Below, in pieces: positions 47,749 through 55,828 of a stretch of DNA of 64,000 nucleotides. The DNA lies in contig CAMMMX010000002.1 of NCBI GenBank assembly GCA_946498095.1, positions 119,628 through 183,627 on the forward strand, given 5' to 3'. Source of the DNA: an uncultured Clostridia bacterium. Its GTDB lineage: Bacteria > Bacillota > Clostridia > Oscillospirales > Ruminococcaceae. Position 1 is the first letter of the stretch. Each line of letters begins with the position of its first letter. The notes under the pieces are model-generated. The model was not told the origin of the DNA. It saw nothing but the letters and a program-made list of their open reading frames with translations, and ran no database searches. The translations under genes and the position numbers were made by a program.

Positions 47749-49155
47749 TTGGCAATTACAGGGGAACCGTATATCCCGCAAACCATCACGGTACATCTGG
47801 GGTATCCGAACAGCGGCGCCCGTAATGTAACGGTCAGCTTCCCGGACTACATTAAGAACGTCGCTTCCAGCGAAATTTACCCGACATGGCCGGAAAGCGC
47901 CATCCGGGCCAATCTGTACGCGCAGATCTCCTATGCCCTCAACCGCGTTTACACCGAGTATTACCGTGCGCGCGGGTATGACTTCGATATTACCAACACC
48001 ACGCAGTACGATCAATCCTTTGTGGAAGGGCGCGACATCTTCGATAACATCAGCGAGCTGGTTGACGAGCTGTTTACCGATTTCGTCAGGCGGATCGGTT
48101 CCGTCGAGCCCTATTTTACACAGTACTGCAACGGAACCACGACCACCTGCGACGGCCTTTCCCAGTGGGGGACGGTCGATCTTGCACAGCAGGGGTATGT
48201 CCCGTATGAGATCCTTACCTACTATTATGGCGACGATATCGAAATCGCGACCGATACGCCCGTTCGCATCAACACGCCGTCCTACCCCGGCGTGGCGCTG
48301 ACGATTGGCAGCGCCAACAATGACGTTCTGGCTATCCAGAACCAGCTCAACCGCATTTCGCGCAACTATCCGCTGATTCCTAAAATCTACCCGGTGGACG
48401 GCATCTACGGCCCAGAAACGCAAAGCGCCGTCAGCACCTTCCAGGGGATCTTCAACCTGCCGCGTACCGGCATCGTCGACAAAGCGACCTGGTATAAAAT
48501 CGCCTTCATTTACAGCGGCGTCAAGCGACTGAGCGAGCTGAACTCGGAAGGAATTTCGCTGGATGAAATCTCCAAGCAGTACCCGGAAGAGCTGGTGGAA
48601 GGGATGCGGGGCGACGCCGTTAAGGTCCTACAGTACTACCTGCGCATGATAGCGGCCTTTTACCCGTCCGTCCGGTCCGTCCCGGTGGAAGGGGTGTTTG
48701 GCCCGCTCACCAAGGAATCCGTCGAGTCCTTCCAGCTGTTTGCCGGGTTGCCGGTCACCGGTGTGGTGGACAGCATCACTTGGGAGGGGATTTACCGTAC
48801 CTACAAGGGCATCATCGACGTGCTGCCGCCTAATTTTGGCGGGGAAGGGATTTTGCTTTACCCCGGTTACCTGCTCAAGCAGGGAATGGAGGGGCCTGAA
48901 ATCCGTACCATGCAGGAATACCTCATTTTAATCGCGGAGTATTACCCGGACATCCCCAAAACACAGGCGACGGGGTATTTCGGCACCAATACATATAATG
49001 CCGTACGGGCGTTCCAGCAGCGCGCGGGCCTTTCCGTCAACGGGATTGTCGGCCCCCTGACCTGGGACGCGATTGCCACCGAGTATGAAAACCTGCGCAG
49101 CGGTTCCCGTACGGAATTCGGGCAGTACCCCGGATACATTCTGCGGGAAAGCTGA
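47749..49155 (+). CDS. SpoIID-like protein with three peptidoglycan-binding repeats
   Basis: A 468-residue protein. Residues about 10-170 resemble the SpoIID lytic-transglycosylase domain: FPDYIKNVASSEIYPTWPES with the Glu (E42) that corresponds to the catalytic one, AIRANLYAQISYALNRV, TQYDQSFVEG, and SQWGTVDLAQQGYVPYEIL followed by TYYYGD. Two cysteines (C127, C134) lie where clostridial SpoIID has zinc-binding Cys. Three PG_binding_1 repeats follow at about 184-252, 284-350 and 371-445 (each with VDGIYGPETQ-like, then GIVDKATW-like halves). Unlike SpoIID it has no N-terminal membrane anchor. TTG 47749 follows the previous stop by one base with GGGGAGTGG upstream. It probably trims or binds spore peptidoglycan. 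Confidence 0.82.
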   Translation: MAITGEPYIPQTITVHLGYPNSGARNVTVSFPDYIKNVASSEIYPTWPESAIRANLYAQISYALNRVYTEYYRARGYDFDITNTTQYDQSFVEGRDIFDNISELVDELFTDFVRRIGSVEPYFTQYCNGTTTTCDGLSQWGTVDLAQQGYVPYEILTYYYGDDIEIATDTPVRINTPSYPGVALTIGSANNDVLAIQNQLNRISRNYPLIPKIYPVDGIYGPETQSAVSTFQGIFNLPRTGIVDKATWYKIAFIYSGVKRLSELNSEGISLDEISKQYPEELVEGMRGDAVKVLQYYLRMIAAFYPSVRSVPVEGVFGPLTKESVESFQLFAGLPVTGVVDSITWEGIYRTYKGIIDVLPPNFGGEGILLYPGYLLKQGMEGPEIRTMQEYLILIAEYYPDIPKTQATGYFGTNTYNAVRAFQQRAGLSVNGIVGPLTWDAIATEYENLRSGSRTEFGQYPGYILRES

Positions 49156-49166
49156 AAGGAGTTGCG

Positions 49167-49751
49167 ATGATGCAAGACAGTATCTTGGAAAACGCTATGG
49201 ACGTCAGTATGCAGGCCCCTGTACGGGTGGATCCCGACGCGCTGCGCGACAAGCCCGTCCAGCAGCTGCAAACCTTTTTGCGTGAAATCGCGCGTTTTTA
49301 CCCGGAAATTCCCGCCATTATCCCGGACAATATTTTCGGGCCGGAAACGACGCAGTCGGTCTATGCCTTTCAAGCGAAATTTAACCTCCCGGCCAACGGC
49401 GAAGTGGATCAGGCCACCTGGGACGCTATTTATAACGTTTATGTGACCATTGCGCATAGCATGTCCGCTCCGCGGTCGATTGCACCGTTCGTCAATGCTG
49501 GGGTGGAGATAGGGGAAGAGGGGGAGGAGGATAAAATCTATCTGGTACAGGTGATGCTGCGTCATTTGGGGCGGCAGTACGTCAATTTGACCGTACTCGC
49601 CGTGTCAGGAAGATACGACGCCGCCACGCGGGAGGCGGTTTGCAGGTTCCAGCAGCTCAGCCGTTTGCCGGTCACCGGTATGGTGGATAAGGCGACCTGG
49701 GATGAAATCACCGATTTGTACAACGCCTCCCGGTGTAACCCGACCCAGTAA
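49167..49751 (+). CDS. Protein with two peptidoglycan-binding domains
   Basis: A 194-residue protein with two PG_binding_1 domains, about 30-95 (NIFGPETTQSVYAFQAKFN, GEVDQATWD) and 120-190 (SGRYDAATREAVCRFQQ, GMVDKATWDEIT), joined by an acidic EEGEED linker. It resembles the repeat half of the gene just upstream and may have arisen from it. No signal peptide and no enzyme domain. AAAGGAG precedes ATG 49167. Last gene of the cluster; a perfect hairpin follows. Confidence 0.85.
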   Translation: MMQDSILENAMDVSMQAPVRVDPDALRDKPVQQLQTFLREIARFYPEIPAIIPDNIFGPETTQSVYAFQAKFNLPANGEVDQATWDAIYNVYVTIAHSMSAPRSIAPFVNAGVEIGEEGEEDKIYLVQVMLRHLGRQYVNLTVLAVSGRYDAATREAVCRFQQLSRLPVTGMVDKATWDEITDLYNASRCNPTQ

Positions 49752-49758
49752 CCGTTCC

Positions 49759-49804
49759 GCGGCAGGGATAAGTCTTGACAAATCCCTGCCGCTTGTGCTA
49801 TACT
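49759..49804 (+). promoter_or_regulatory. Hairpin overlapping the tRNA-Leu promoter
   Basis: GCGGCAGGGAT (49759-49769) and ATCCCTGCCGC (49782-49792) form a perfect 11-bp stem. The loop carries TTGACA (49775-49780), which with TATACT (49799-49804, 18-base spacer) makes the tRNA promoter. The hairpin lacks a T-run, so its role as terminator of the upstream cluster is uncertain. Confidence 0.7.
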
Positions 49805-49818
49805 TTTTATCGTTCTAT

Positions 49819-49902
49819 GCGGGCATGGCGGAATTGGCAGACGCGCCAGATTTAGGTTCTGGTGTCTTCGACGTGCAGGTTCAAGTCCTGTTGCCCGCAC
49901 CA
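49819..49902 (+). tRNA. tRNA-Leu (anticodon UAG)
   Basis: Acceptor GCGGGCA pairs with TGCCCGC; the anticodon stem CCAGA/TCTGG encloses TTTAGGT, anticodon TAG; a long variable arm (class II) and the T-arm GCAGGTTCAAGTCCTGT follow; CCA is encoded. 84 bases. The D-arm contains the usual AATTGG. Confidence 0.97.
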
Positions 49903-49986
49903 GGCTGAGCCTGGACACCATTCGCGTTCCGGGCTCGTTTTTTTATTTTACCTTTTCGCTCGCGTTTGCAGCGGGTATCTTTTTTG
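49901..49986 (+). repeat. tRNA-flank repeat, copy 1
   Basis: The sequence directly after the tRNA (CCAGGCTGAGCC, terminator, then CTTTTCGCTCGCGTTTGCAG and CGGGTATCTTTTTTGT) recurs with few changes at 50350-50437. Confidence 0.85.
49907..49944 (+). terminator. Terminator of tRNA-Leu
   Basis: GAGCCTGGA and TTCCGGGCTC pair with one bulge, followed by a run of seven T. Confidence 0.85.
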
Positions 49987-50045
49987 TAGCGTAAACCCAA
50001 AATAAAACGCTGATAAGCGTCAATATATCTAAGGAGGATATATGG

Positions 50046-50267
50046 ATGCAAAAGTTAGTTTATTTGAGTAATAGCCGGGATTATACGGAGCAAGGCAATA
50101 TTAATGAGAATAAATATTTTTTGAACATTAACAACCTGTTAGAACAAGGCTGGAAAGTGGCGCATATTACCCATGATGTGGTGGAGATTGACGATAATCA
50201 AAATCCATCCCGCAAGGAGACGTTTGTAGCGTTTGTTTTATTGGAAAAACCGGAAGAAGAAAAGTAA
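50046..50267 (+). CDS. Small hypothetical protein in tRNA-linked cassette
   Basis: A 73-residue protein (MQKLVYLSNSRDYTEQG...). The start follows AAGGAGG by seven bases, a strong signal. The segment INNLLEQGWKVAHITHDVVE followed by a charged stretch and VAFVLLEKP resembles small domains that occur in accessory proteins of Firmicutes (sentences of the type LNxxLxxGWKV), but I can give no function. It lies alone between the two copies of the tRNA-flank repeat and is markedly more AT-rich than the chromosome around it, which suggests transfer. Confidence 0.75.
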   Translation: MQKLVYLSNSRDYTEQGNINENKYFLNINNLLEQGWKVAHITHDVVEIDDNQNPSRKETFVAFVLLEKPEEEK

Positions 50268-50349
50268 GGAAAATCGCAAGAAAACAGGAAGAAAGCTCAG
50301 ACCCGAACCCGAAATAGTTATTTTGAGTGGGTATCTTTTTTGTCAACGC

Positions 50350-50437
50350 TTTCCAGGCTGAGCCGGAACGCAATTCGCGTTTCGGGCTCTTTTTATTTTG
50401 CCTTTTCGCTCGCGTTTGCAGCGGGCATCTTTTTGTC
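50350..50437 (+). repeat. tRNA-flank repeat, copy 2
   Basis: CCAGGCTGAGCC, a terminator hairpin GAGCC...GGGCTC followed by TTTTTATTTT, then CCTTTTCGCTCGCGTTTGCA and GCGGGCATCTTTTTGTCC. It repeats the bases after the tRNA gene with only scattered differences, without the tRNA itself. GGGTATCTTTTTTGTC occurs again just before it at 50329. Confidence 0.85.
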
Positions 50438-50565
50438 CATGCTTCCTCTGATTGGGGGACAAAAAAGATGTCGCCCAATCTTTTTCAGCATTTATGCGGG
50501 GGATTCGGGTGCCAAATCCTATCACAACACTCGAAATGGTTAACGTGTTGTGGGAGTTTAATCGC

Positions 50566-50594
50566 TTGACTATTTCCATGAACCATGTTACTAT
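50566..50594 (+). promoter_or_regulatory. Promoter of the gene at 50691
   Basis: TTGACT (50566-50571), 17-base spacer, TACTAT (50589-50594) with TGT before it (extended -10). Confidence 0.65.
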
Positions 50595-50690
50595 TTGCAT
50601 GTGGACTTGGGGAGACACCCATCACAAAAAACAGAACCCGTAGTATTATGGGTTATTGTCCACAGTTGCCGAAAATCGAATAACAAGGGG

Positions 50691-51164
50691 ATGATACCCA
50701 TCGCAAAAAACATGATTGTTGTCGATGAGCAAGGCAATGAATATGAAGCGACCTATCCGAAAAGAGCCAAAGGGCTTGTTAAAAATGGCAGGGCACGCTT
50801 TGTATCAGAAAACAAAATATGCCTTGCGTGTCCGCCAAATACTATTTTGGAGGATTTGAAAATGTCAAATATGTCGGATAATATGATAACAAAAGAACGA
50901 GTTTTCACACAAATTGCTGAACTCCAAAAGAATCTGGAATCTATCGATCAGGTACTATTTAAAATTCAATGCGTCAATGACTCTCAGTCATATGTGGAAT
51001 CGGAAGATGGCGATCCACTTCTGCTTGATTATAAACCTGAAATTGCTCTTGAAAAAATTAAGGTAATTCGTGAGATAGTCATGTCGAGAGAACATACGAT
51101 TAATTCGATGCTTAGTTTTTACTTATCAGTTTATAATCAATTAGAAGACGCTGAAAAAGAGTAA
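50691..51164 (+). CDS. Small protein with N-terminal RRXRR-like segment, unknown function
   Basis: About 157 residues. The first 50 (AKNMIVVDEQGNEYEATYPK, RAKGLVKNGRARFV, NKICLACPP) form a motif found at the start of many small clostridial proteins and reminiscent of the RRXRR segment of IscB-like proteins, but nuclease parts are missing. The rest (about 60-157) is helical and acidic. ATG 50691 fits the MIPIAKNM start; CAAGGGG is immediately before it. A near-copy of the start region lies about 80 bases upstream (50608-50634). Own promoter and terminator; AT-rich. A cassette gene of unknown role. Confidence 0.7.
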   Translation: MIPIAKNMIVVDEQGNEYEATYPKRAKGLVKNGRARFVSENKICLACPPNTILEDLKMSNMSDNMITKERVFTQIAELQKNLESIDQVLFKIQCVNDSQSYVESEDGDPLLLDYKPEIALEKIKVIREIVMSREHTINSMLSFYLSVYNQLEDAEKE

Positions 51165-51186
51165 TCATATTTTGACTGTGTGCATA

Positions 51187-51224
51187 GCAGAGCAGGCGTT
51201 ATTTCGCTTGCTCTGCTTTTTTGT
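51187..51224 (+). terminator. Terminator of the gene at 50691
   Basis: GCAGAGCAGGCG and CGCTTGCTCTGC pair with one mismatch, followed by six T. Confidence 0.9.
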
Positions 51225-51250
51225 TCTGATAACCATATGTTTTGAACGGT

Positions 51251-51480
51251 TCGGTAGTACTCATGTGAGTTCAAGTCCCACAGCAAAAAACGCAGAGCAT
51301 CTTTTTTTATCCTGGTTACACGTCGGAATGGACGACGCTCCATTCAAAACTGGGGATTTCTCACCCGCTCGGGTTTTTCCGAAAAAGGTCATGCATACCC
51401 TGGTAAACGCGGGCGGGACGCCTCCGCTGCGCTGCCAAGCTTTTGAGGGATGCGCGAGGGTCCCATTTCCCTTTTAAAAA
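51251..51480 (+). repeat. tRNA-like remnant and flank repeat, copy A
   Basis: GTGAGTTCAAGTCCCAC (51264-51280) looks like a tRNA T-arm; AGCATCTTTTTTT follows at 51297, and about 75 bases further CTCACCCGCTCGG, CCGAAAAAGGTCATGC. The same order of elements occurs at 52919-53140. No complete tRNA can be folded. Confidence 0.55.
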
Positions 51481-51674
51481 ACAGCAGGGATTCTTTTTAT
51501 CGCCCACGCACATAAAGCGGAAACATCATCTTGCAGATTTCTTTGAAATGTGCTACAACATATTCAACGCAAAGTGGAATCCAGGCTCATCGTTCAGTCG
51601 CTTTTCTTTTCTCAAATCGTGTGTGATAATATAAGTGCGGTACCGAAACATATCGATGATGGGGGGATTTAACG

Positions 51675-52799
51675 GTGCAAGATACAATCGGTCAAATGAT
51701 CAGAAAGTTACGCAAAGAACGGAATCTGACACAAGAAGAACTTGCCGAGCAGCTCGGCGTAACATTTCAAGCGGTTTCAAAGTGGGAGAACGATTTGGGC
51801 ATGCCGGATATTTCGCAAGTCGTCCCGCTTGCAACAGTGTTCCATGTAAGTACCGATGTATTGTTTGGTATTGACACAACGAGTCAAGCGGACGAAGTAG
51901 ATAAGCTGATGAAACAGGCACGATTGAAAATCACCTATCCTGCAACGAAAGAAAGCATTCGGCAATGCTATGAGGAACTTCAAAGGGGCCTGGAAAAATA
52001 CCCGAATTACACGTCGCTCCTATCGCAATGTCTGGAAATGGGAATTTCTTTGGCTTATCCCGAAAATGACACTTTTGATGCTGAACATGGAGAAGCCATC
52101 TATCAAGAGTGTATCCGAGAGGCGAATATTGTTATCAAATACAGCAAAAACACGACAGATGTCCTTCGCGCCCATATGATCATGGTATTGCTTCATTCCG
52201 CATATGGCAATTTTGAGATGGCACAAGTCCATGCAAATGAGTTTCCTTGGCGAGCCGATATGACCATTCACAAAATGAAAGCGTATATCGCTCACTTTCA
52301 AAAAGACTATATGACTGAAAATAAATGGTGTCAAAATGATTTTCTGTATCATTTCGAAGCCATGCTGGATGATCTTGTTCAAATGGGATGCTGTTATCAT
52401 AATCTTGCCGACTATCATCATGCAGAATATGTGTTCATGCAGGCGTTGGCAATGATAGAGTTGGTTTGCAAAGATGAGGATGTAGTTCCGCATTTTCATT
52501 ATCGTGAACACGGGGATATCTATTCTTTATTGGCTGAAATATATTTAAAACACAACCGCCCTGACGATGCCTTAAACACATTGGAAAAAATGGTGTCTTA
52601 CGATGTGCATGAGTTGGCAAAATTTAAATCCGGTAAAAAAATGAATACGCCTTTGCTTTCTGATGCTGATTACGATTTCTATTGGATATATGAGGATTAT
52701 AAGAAGAAATTGTTACTCAAGTTAAACAATCCTGCTTTTGAAACTCTCAAACAAGACAGTAGATTTGTAAGCCTTTTGAAGGAAGTTGCGGAAGTTTAG
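51675..52799 (+). CDS. XRE-family HTH regulator with TPR-like C-terminal region
   Basis: A 374-residue protein from GTG 51675, preceded by TGGGGGGAT. Residues 1-65 are a Cro/C1 HTH (IRKLRKERNLTQEELAEQLG, FQAVSKWENDLGMPD). The rest is alpha-helical with paired-helix repeats, for example DLVQMGCCYHNLADYHHAEYVFMQA and HGDIYSLLAEIYLKHNRPDDALNTLEKM, that look like TPRs. The layout resembles peptide- or partner-sensing regulators, but no ligand is known. GATAAT at 51625 with TGT before it is a candidate promoter. AT-rich relative to the chromosome. A strong terminator follows. The gene at 56711 has the same architecture. Confidence 0.88.
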   Translation: MQDTIGQMIRKLRKERNLTQEELAEQLGVTFQAVSKWENDLGMPDISQVVPLATVFHVSTDVLFGIDTTSQADEVDKLMKQARLKITYPATKESIRQCYEELQRGLEKYPNYTSLLSQCLEMGISLAYPENDTFDAEHGEAIYQECIREANIVIKYSKNTTDVLRAHMIMVLLHSAYGNFEMAQVHANEFPWRADMTIHKMKAYIAHFQKDYMTENKWCQNDFLYHFEAMLDDLVQMGCCYHNLADYHHAEYVFMQALAMIELVCKDEDVVPHFHYREHGDIYSLLAEIYLKHNRPDDALNTLEKMVSYDVHELAKFKSGKKMNTPLLSDADYDFYWIYEDYKKKLLLKLNNPAFETLKQDSRFVSLLKEVAEV

Positions 52800-52846
52800 T
52801 TGAACCGATTTGTTAGGGATGATTTTTCAAAACATCAAGTAACATG

Positions 52847-52898
52847 AAACACCTATTGCCTTCTGAAGTTCTTTGGAGGGGGAGCAATAGGTGTTTTG
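52847..52898 (+). terminator. Terminator of the XRE gene
   Basis: AAACACCTATTGC and GCAATAGGTGTTT form a perfect 13-bp stem, then TTGTG. Confidence 0.85.
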
Positions 52899-52918
52899 TG
52901 ATTTGTATTGATTTTTAT

Positions 52919-53140
52919 TAGGCTGTAGGTTCAAATCCGCAGCACAATTTTCCTCCGGCATCTTTTTGTCCCTGCTTCCCACGTCGCCGCGGACTTCGTA
53001 TCGTTCGCGACGACGTTTTCTTTTGCGAAAGGAAACGTCGACTCTCACCCGCTCCGGCCGCTCCGAAAAAGGTCATGCCGACGTCGCCTGTTGACTGAGA
53101 AGCGCGCTTTCGACGGCTTTGTGACGTTACCGAGCTTTTA
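52919..53140 (+). repeat. tRNA-like remnant and flank repeat, copy B
   Basis: GTAGGTTCAAATCCGCAGCA (52925-52944), then GGCATCTTTTTGTCCCTGCTT at 52958 (shared with 50426), then CTCTCACCCGCTCC, CTCCGAAAAAGGTCATGC. Copy A has the same elements in the same order. The region up to the MFS gene at 53334 has no convincing gene. Confidence 0.55.
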
Positions 53141-53333
53141 CAGGTGCGTTTCCCAGCTTTTGTTCGCTTGTCAGCGCGGCATCCCGTACAATGTCAGACG
53201 CATTCGTAAGACGTCCCCGCCAGGGAGAAGAACCCCTGTGCCAAAATAGGAGAAAAACTGCAAAAAACTCTTCCCGTTTGCCTGGAAGTATGATAGAATA
53301 AGTGGGAGTTTAGAGAAAGTCGGGATATTGTAT

Positions 53334-54608
53334 ATGAGTTTGAAAGAAAAAGTAAGAGGTCTGAAGGATCATCCCCTCCTCCAGGTGCTGGCTGACAACG
53401 GGGGAAATCCGCGCACACTCGTCTTGATTGAACCGCTATGGGGCATTCCCTACAACCTGATCGCCCCGTTCGCCACCCTTTATATGTACACACAGGGCAT
53501 CACAGATGTACAGATTGGCCTGATTCTCTCCATCACCATGGTAGTCCAGGTGCTCTTCTCCTTTTTTGGAGGCATTTTGTCCGACAAGCTGGGACGAAAA
53601 TATACCACCATGATGGGGGATTTCTTCGGTTGGTCACTGGCCTGTCTGGTGTGGGCGGTTTCGAATAATTTCTGGCTGTTTTTGGTCGCCGCGCTGCTCA
53701 ACTGCTTTGAACAGATCAACCAGACGGCATGGTACTGCCTGCTGATCGAGGATGCCCATCCCAAAGATCTGGTTGGGATCTACACCTGGGTGAGCATCGG
53801 CGGACTGGTGGCCATCTTTTTTGCGCCGCTTTCCGGCTTGTTGGTGAGCTCGTATTCCATTGTGCCGGTGGTACGGGTGCTGTACGTCCTCTTTGCGCTG
53901 ACAATGCTGATGAAATCGTTCATCACTTTCCGGTTTTGCCATGAGACGAAGCAGGGCCAAATCCGCCGGGCGGAGACAAGGGGCGTATCCATTCCCCATA
54001 TGCTGGGGGAATATCGCCAGTTGATTCCCAGTCTGCTGAAGAACAGGGACGTACTCAAAGCGGTAGCCGTCTCGGTCATCCTGTATATCACCAACATGGT
54101 GAGCACGAACTTTTTCGGGCTGTATGTGACACAGCGACTGGGGCTTTCGGAAAACTTTTTAGCGCTGTTTCCCATTTTGAATGCTGCTGTCATGCTGGTC
54201 TTTATGCTGGGGTTCCAGCACCGCATGAGCGCCACGAAATTCCGGGTTCCGCTGTGGATCGGTTTGGCACTGTACGCTATGGCAGCCTTGGTGCTAATTT
54301 TCTCTCCTGTGGACAGTCTGGGGTTTGTGCTGCTGTATGTATTGGTTGCCGCCGTAGCTGCTGCGCTGGTGAATCCGCGTAAAGACGCGCTGCTCCAGCT
54401 GAACATCTCCTCCCAGGAGCGGGCGCGCCTGAACGCCCTGATTATGGCCTCCACGATTGCCCTCTCCTCTCCCTTTGGGTATTTGGCTGGATGGCTTTCC
54501 AGTCTGGACCGCCGTCTGCCTTTCGTTTTCACGCTCGTATTATTTATTACGGCTATGATAGTCATCGGCCGTATCCAGGAGCCGCAGGTAGAGGAAAAAA
54601 GCTCCTGA
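53334..54608 (+). CDS. MFS transporter (drug-efflux-like)
   Basis: About 424 residues with some twelve hydrophobic helices. The signature loop GGILSDKLGRKYTTMMGD lies between helices 2 and 3. The general pattern fits uncharacterised clostridial MFS exporters; the substrate is unknown. ATG 53334 is preferred over TTG 53328; the ribosome-binding site (GAGAAAG) is weak and about 15 bases away. It returns to the GC-rich composition of the chromosome after the AT-rich accessory stretch. Confidence 0.88.
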   Translation: MSLKEKVRGLKDHPLLQVLADNGGNPRTLVLIEPLWGIPYNLIAPFATLYMYTQGITDVQIGLILSITMVVQVLFSFFGGILSDKLGRKYTTMMGDFFGWSLACLVWAVSNNFWLFLVAALLNCFEQINQTAWYCLLIEDAHPKDLVGIYTWVSIGGLVAIFFAPLSGLLVSSYSIVPVVRVLYVLFALTMLMKSFITFRFCHETKQGQIRRAETRGVSIPHMLGEYRQLIPSLLKNRDVLKAVAVSVILYITNMVSTNFFGLYVTQRLGLSENFLALFPILNAAVMLVFMLGFQHRMSATKFRVPLWIGLALYAMAALVLIFSPVDSLGFVLLYVLVAAVAAALVNPRKDALLQLNISSQERARLNALIMASTIALSSPFGYLAGWLSSLDRRLPFVFTLVLFITAMIVIGRIQEPQVEEKSS

Positions 54609-54968
54609 GCGCGGGAAATCACGCTTGCAATTGGATGGCGAAGGCAAAATCGCAACCGAAAAAGAGAAAACGGTTCATGATTGCGTCGGGCAGCTTGTTT
54701 GTCAACGCTTCCTGTGTATGACGGCTTGTCGGAAAAGCTGCGTTTGCTTTTCCGGCAAATCGTATGGGAATCAGCCGCAGTCATTGCTGCGCTATCAGAA
54801 AAGAGGGAACCTGCAAGATGCATGGATCTATCCCTACATAAAAGGGGGGACGATTTTTTCACCCTCCTAAAAACGGAGAAAGCTATTTGGGACAAACCAT
54901 TTATCGCAAAGAGGGGAACGCTTTGGCGAATGGGAACGATGGAAAAAGGAGAAAGAGGAGGCTTTTTG

Positions 54969-55601
54969 ATGGACATCGAAATCCGAAAACTGACACCCGA
55001 CCTTGCGCAGGCGTATGTACAATTTTTTGACGTGACGCCCCATGACGTCAACATCGATGAACAGAAATGTTATTGTGTGACCTGGCGCAGCGACGACTCC
55101 TATACCGGTCATGGCGACCACTGGTTCCCTACGCGGGAGGAAAGAAGGGAGCGCGCCCTCCAATTTGTCCGCTCCGGCAGTCTGCAAGGCTATCTTGCCT
55201 TTCGCGGCGGCCAGATCGTGGGATGGTGTAACGCAAACGCGGAATGTCAGTTGTGTATCCAGTATTTGCGTTCTTTCTGGCCGATAGAGGAGTATCCTGC
55301 GCATGTCAAGGTGAAATCCATCTTTTGCTTTCTGATCGCACCTCAAATGCAACGGAAGGGTATCGCCACTCAACTGTTGGAACGCGTTTGTAAAGACGCG
55401 GCGGAGGAAGGCTTCGATTTTGTGGAGGCATATGTCCACAAGGATTTTGTTGAAACCGACCATGACTTCCGAGGGCCTTTGTCGATGTATCTCAAATGCG
55501 GTTTTACTCCATACGCGGAACGGGACGGCAAGATAACGGTGCGAAAGGCATGTAGTCACAACGAGCGCAAAGGCCTTTTATCGAAAGAAGTCGATAACTG
55601 A
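54969..55601 (+). CDS. GNAT-family N-acetyltransferase
   Basis: About 210 residues. The acetyl-CoA site is APQMQRKGIATQLLERV (R/QxxGxA loop), and MYLKCGFTPYAE is the typical GNAT end. The central segment with Cys and Trp (GWCNANAECQLC) resembles GNAT proteins annotated as toxin or small-molecule acetyltransferases, but the substrate is unknown. ATG 54969 lies eight bases after AGAGGAGG; the frame is open from 54681, but that part is not protein-like. Confidence 0.85.
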   Translation: MDIEIRKLTPDLAQAYVQFFDVTPHDVNIDEQKCYCVTWRSDDSYTGHGDHWFPTREERRERALQFVRSGSLQGYLAFRGGQIVGWCNANAECQLCIQYLRSFWPIEEYPAHVKVKSIFCFLIAPQMQRKGIATQLLERVCKDAAEEGFDFVEAYVHKDFVETDHDFRGPLSMYLKCGFTPYAERDGKITVRKACSHNERKGLLSKEVDN

Positions 55602-55623
55602 AAAGTGGCTTCTTTCCTGTTTT
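55583..55623 (+). terminator. Probable terminator overlapping the end of the GNAT gene
   Basis: GAAAGAAG and CTTCTTTC form an 8-bp stem across the stop codon, followed by CTGTTTTG. Confidence 0.6.
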
Positions 55624-55828
55624 GAGATAGGATGTATGAAAAGGAGAGGAGGAGGGAGAAAGATACGTCACCAAGGGGCGAAGGGGCCATTTTGGTTCAG
55701 ACAAGTCCTCAGGGGAAGTGGAGCGGGGGTGCGAAGGTTACGAGAGTAGCCTTTGCGGAATCTGTTACGGGGAGCCCATACAGTCCTCCGGGGGAAAATG
55801 ATATTAGGTTTCGATAGGAGGGGAAATC

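Noticed and set aside
51251..51285. A second complete tRNA gene
   Set aside because: Only a T-arm-like part is present; no acceptor, D- or anticodon stems can be paired with it. The same holds at 52925.
51172..51477. 101-codon frame after the gene at 50691
   Set aside because: It starts inside the terminator hairpin and runs through the repeat; no ribosome-binding site.
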